From contig JBBARC010000027.1 in the NCBI GenBank assembly GCA_040400005.1, forward strand, positions 1 to 43,118: a stretch of DNA of 43,118 nucleotides, read 5' to 3'. The DNA is from JBBARC01 sp040400005. GTDB taxonomy: Bacteria; Pseudomonadota; Alphaproteobacteria; Acetobacterales; Acetobacteraceae. The translations under genes were made by a program, and so were the position numbers. Shown one piece after another: positions 40,920 to 43,118 of this stretch. Position 1 is the stretch's first letter. Each line of letters opens with the position of its first letter. The notes under the pieces are model-generated. The model did no database searches and had not been told where the DNA came from. It saw nothing but the letters and a program-made list of their open reading frames with translations.

Positions 40920-41350
40920 CTACTGAAACGGCAAAATAACCGGCGTTATCGCCGTCCCGATCAGCACCAGGGTATAGAATTCAGCCACCGCCAGCCGCGG
41001 CGCGGTCAGCACCAGGCTGTCGTATTTATCGACCGCCACGGTGGATGGGGGCGGCACAAACAGCACCAATTCGTAGGCGGCCGACACGCCCAATGCGGGC
41101 GCGCTCAGCGCCAGCATTGAGGCGCCAGCCACAGCCAACCCGGCGCCGGTCAGCACCAGNNNNNNNNNNNNNNNNNNNNNNNNNNNNNNNNNNNNNNNNN
41201 NNNNNNNNNNNNNNNNNNNNNNNNNNNNNNNNNNNNNNNNNNNNNNNNNNNNNNNNNNNCCAGCATTGAGGCGCCAGCCACAGCCAACCCGGCGCCGGTC
41301 AGCACCAGGCCACCATATAAAGAGACCGCGAGCGACGCCGGCAGGGTCAT
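40920..41350 (-). CDS. Small repeat-containing phage tail-like protein (interrupted by gap)
   Basis: As given, the gene is split by the 100-N gap. If the 49-base flanking duplication is merged, it reads as one 93-residue protein in frame, from the ATG at 41350 (MTLPASLAVSLYGGLVLTG) to a stop at 40920. Four short beta-like repeats are visible: LYGGLVLTGAGLAV, AYELVLFVPPPSTVAV, KYDSLVLTAPRLAVA and FYTLVLIGTAITPV. It starts in a one-base overlap (TGATG) with the tail-fibre-like gene upstream. There is no signal peptide and I do not recognise a family; the location suggests a small tail or capsid-decoration protein. Confidence 0.55.
41111..41308. repeat. 49-bp exact direct repeat flanking the third gap
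   Basis: 41111-41159 and 41260-41308 are identical over 49 bases, starting CCAGCATTGAGGCGCCAGCC and ending GGTCAGCACCAG. The copies are exactly at the two contig ends. This is either an unmerged contig overlap or a tandem repeat in the phage gene. Confidence 0.92.
41160..41259. other. Assembly gap (100 N)
   Basis: Exactly 100 N between two copies of a 49-base sequence. The gap is probably false or short. Confidence 0.97.
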
Positions 41351-42402
41351 CAGGCGAGGCTTTTATAGCCAGAATAGATCGTCGCATCGTCCATATTAGC
41401 AGGCGTCCAAGCTAAGCCGGTGGCTGGGTTTGTCGGCCCCCAAGCCAGGCGCTGCACGCCAAATCCACCCACGGTGGCGGTCAGCGTGCCGCCGATATAA
41501 GTGGTGCCGCCGATGTTTCGCACCGGGGCAATATGCGCCAGCGTGCCGGTGCCGGCTGTGCACACCAACACATCCATCACACCCAGGATCACCGCCCCTG
41601 GTGGCAGCGCGAAGGTGCCTCCTGCTGACCAAAGCTCAACCTGGTTGGCGGTGGCGGTGCTGTCATATTGCGACGGATCGGCGATCAGGCCGCCAACTTC
41701 GGCGACCGTGCCGCCCCATTGGTTTAGCGGCCCAATGCCGGTCATGTGCTTGGAATTGAGCAGCACCGCCAGCGTGCTGGTGGTGCGAACAATGACTTCC
41801 GATATGTTGATCTTGCCTTGGTTGTAGCCGCTTACCAACCACTGAGAGAAATCTGCCTCTACAAGCTGGGTAACGCCGTTTGTCGTGATATTAGTGTTGG
41901 TGCAAGCGCCGATGATATTGCCATTCTTGTAAACGGTCAGGGCACCTGTGGTCATGTAGTTCACGTAGATATCGAACTTATCCCCGTGGACTGCATTGAT
42001 CGTGAGGCCATCCGACGTGGTGAACAGCAGCGTCCGGGTCCCGGCGGCATCGATTTTATTGACGTTGAGCGGGCCTGCTACCGAGGTGCTTAATGGCGAA
42101 ATGATTTCAAGGCGGGGGAGGCCCCCTGCATCTAAAAACTGAATGATGGGTGCCGGGCCTGCCGCTGGGTAACCCGAGTTGTCTGTTCCCCCAAACCTAA
42201 CCGTGGTCCAGAAGGAGGTGGCTGGCGCGGCAAAGTCCGCAGCAACAATTACCCGACCAGCATATTCCGGCCCAAGCTGCACGCTGCACCGATTGGGTAG
42301 GCGGTAAGTATTGCCATCCGTATTCGCCGTGATGTTGGTGCCAAGCGAGCCCGCTTTCACCCGGAAACAGTTTGGATTTGTGCCCCAAAAAAGCTCGGTC
42401 AT
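41350..42402 (-). CDS. Phage tail-fibre-like structural protein
   Basis: This gene encodes 350 residues, rich in Thr, Gly, Asn and Ala with few charged residues, typical of trimeric phage fibre or receptor-binding beta structure. It starts MTELFWGTNPNCF. The first 200 residues have a concanavalin-like look (VRFGGTDNSGYPAAG, DKFDIYVNYMTTGALTVYKNG). The last part contains TATANQVELWSAGGTFALPPG and GVMDVLVCTAGTGTLAHI, then AWGPTNPATGLAWTPANMDD. I do not recognise a named family. It overlaps the upstream gene by four bases (ATGA), so the three genes form one transcript. Its host is probably a prophage or a phage-derived particle. Confidence 0.6.
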   Translation of the reverse strand: MTELFWGTNPNCFRVKAGSLGTNITANTDGNTYRLPNRCSVQLGPEYAGRVIVAADFAAPATSFWTTVRFGGTDNSGYPAAGPAPIIQFLDAGGLPRLEIISPLSTSVAGPLNVNKIDAAGTRTLLFTTSDGLTINAVHGDKFDIYVNYMTTGALTVYKNGNIIGACTNTNITTNGVTQLVEADFSQWLVSGYNQGKINISEVIVRTTSTLAVLLNSKHMTGIGPLNQWGGTVAEVGGLIADPSQYDSTATANQVELWSAGGTFALPPGAVILGVMDVLVCTAGTGTLAHIAPVRNIGGTTYIGGTLTATVGGFGVQRLAWGPTNPATGLAWTPANMDDATIYSGYKSLA

Positions 42403-43118
42403 ATCGCGGCGTCCACTCCAATCAGGGTGAGGCAGAAATTATCCAGCAGCCCGCCGCCGGACGTCAGCGTGAGCCGGATCGCGTCGGTGTCGGCGATGGT
42501 AATGGCGGCACTGCCGGCGCTGGCGAACGTCATGGCGGCGTGGCCAGCATTGGTGCCGGTGCCGGTGCCAAGGGCTGAGGTTGTCCAATCCGGGTGCACC
42601 ACATCGATCTGAAAAACGCAGGCATCGGGTATTTTAGCCAGCCAGCCACAGCCCGCCAGATCGGCCGCAAAGGCGATTTGCCGCTTGGGGTGGACAAGGA
42701 TGGAGAACGCGCCGCCATCGGCATCAGGCTGTGGCACGCCGGGATAACTGATCGGCACGCGTACCTTAGATAACAGCACAATTTGGGCTTGTTGAGCAGC
42801 GATAAGGGCCGCCAGGGTTGCATCCGCATTGGCCCGAGTGGTCGCTTCGGCGGTATCCGCGGCGGCCCGTGTGGCTGCCTCGGCCGCATCTGCGGCGGCG
42901 CGGGTGGCCGTTTCGGTGGCCAGCGGCGTCACCCAGCTGGTGTCAACCAGGTCGGTATAGGGGATCTGCTCTAGCTGGCCGTCGCGGTTGATCAGCACCG
43001 TGTCGCCGGCGACGAACGTTACTACCAGCGGCGCGTCGGCGATCGATGAAGGCGCGCTGTTTGGCCCGATCGATAGGCAGACGATCGGCCCCAACGGGGT
43101 TGGGCTGAGCGTCAGGCC
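42399..43118 (-). CDS. Phage tail-fibre-like protein, N-terminus outside window
   Basis: There are at least 240 residues; the frame stays open to the window edge, so the 5' end is missing. An internal TTG at 43094 is not a convincing start. The visible part has DTVLINRDGQLEQIPYTDLVD, then an Ala/Glu/Thr-rich segment with ATETATRAAADAAEAATRAA that looks like a trimeric coiled coil, then a beta-rich tail with KRQIAFAADLAGCGWLAKI and IADTDAIRLTLTSGGG. Coiled coil plus beta domain is the usual design of phage tail fibres. Next in the operon is the 350-residue protein, with a 4-base overlap. Confidence 0.6.
   Translation of the reverse strand, partial: GLTLSPTPLGPIVCLSIGPNSAPSSIADAPLVVTFVAGDTVLINRDGQLEQIPYTDLVDTSWVTPLATETATRAAADAAEAATRAAADTAEATTRANADATLAALIAAQQAQIVLLSKVRVPISYPGVPQPDADGGAFSILVHPKRQIAFAADLAGCGWLAKIPDACVFQIDVVHPDWTTSALGTGTGTNAGHAAMTFASAGSAAITIADTDAIRLTLTSGGGLLDNFCLTLIGVDAAI

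Overview
The window is a GC-rich chromosomal scaffold from an alphaproteobacterium, most likely a member of the Acetobacteraceae (Rhodospirillales). This is inferred from the protein families and from operon layout: separate F0 operon with b and b' subunits, dsbA next to smc, lepB-rnc-era, ppiD-trpE-trpG-trpD-trpC-moaC, pyrG-kdsA-eno. It also rests on the abundant AAAAGTCTTTTT-type intergenic palindromes, which I associate with this family from memory. Three runs of exactly 100 N (11024-11123, 30005-30104, 41160-41259) mark scaffold joins, so linkage across them is an assembly statement.

Layout. 1-3626: small envelope genes (a DUF3309 peptide, an entericidin-like lipoprotein), a Coq4-family protein, an OsmC-type peroxidase and a secreted protein of unknown function. 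3629-10159 (minus): one operon reading ppiD, trpE, trpG, trpD, trpC, moaC, with a long palindromic repeat inserted between trpE and trpG. 10295-18841 (plus): tpiA running into a GC-rich tandem repeat and a gap, then secG, an FAD amine oxidase, pyrG, kdsA, eno, an SDR oxidoreductase and a cytochrome P450. Most of the junctions from secG to the SDR are 4-bp ATGA overlaps. 19025-23077 (minus): a 1350-residue beta-repeat surface or secreted protein. 23397-28748 (plus): a Tat-signal DsbA-like protein and an unusually long SMC.

28784-30004 (minus): a haloalkane dehalogenase of the DhlA-like subfamily and a small CxxC/membrane protein. After the second gap, 30196-32721 (plus) holds the F0 ATP synthase operon (atpZ/I, atpB, atpE, atpF', atpF), closed by a 118-bp palindrome. 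A secreted beta-propeller gene follows. 34455-37385 (minus) is a methionine-salvage operon (mtnB, mtnD, mtnC) ending in a DUF1232-sulfotransferase fusion, with tatA just upstream of mtnB. Then come era, rnc and lepB (minus). 40920-43118 (minus) is the 3' end of a phage tail-fibre-like gene cluster that runs off the window.

The most distinctive items are: a dispersed family of about 120-bp inverted repeats (six copies, two orientations judged from the asymmetric loop), one of them inside the trp operon; a tandem repeat at the end of tpiA whose unit appears to supply the tpiA stop codon; the DUF1232-sulfotransferase fusion coupled to methionine salvage; the eno-SDR-P450 arrangement; the signal-less beta-repeat protein; and a 49-bp exact overlap at the third gap, which suggests that gap is not real. 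I saw no CRISPR array, rRNA, tRNA or transposase, and no clear defence system.
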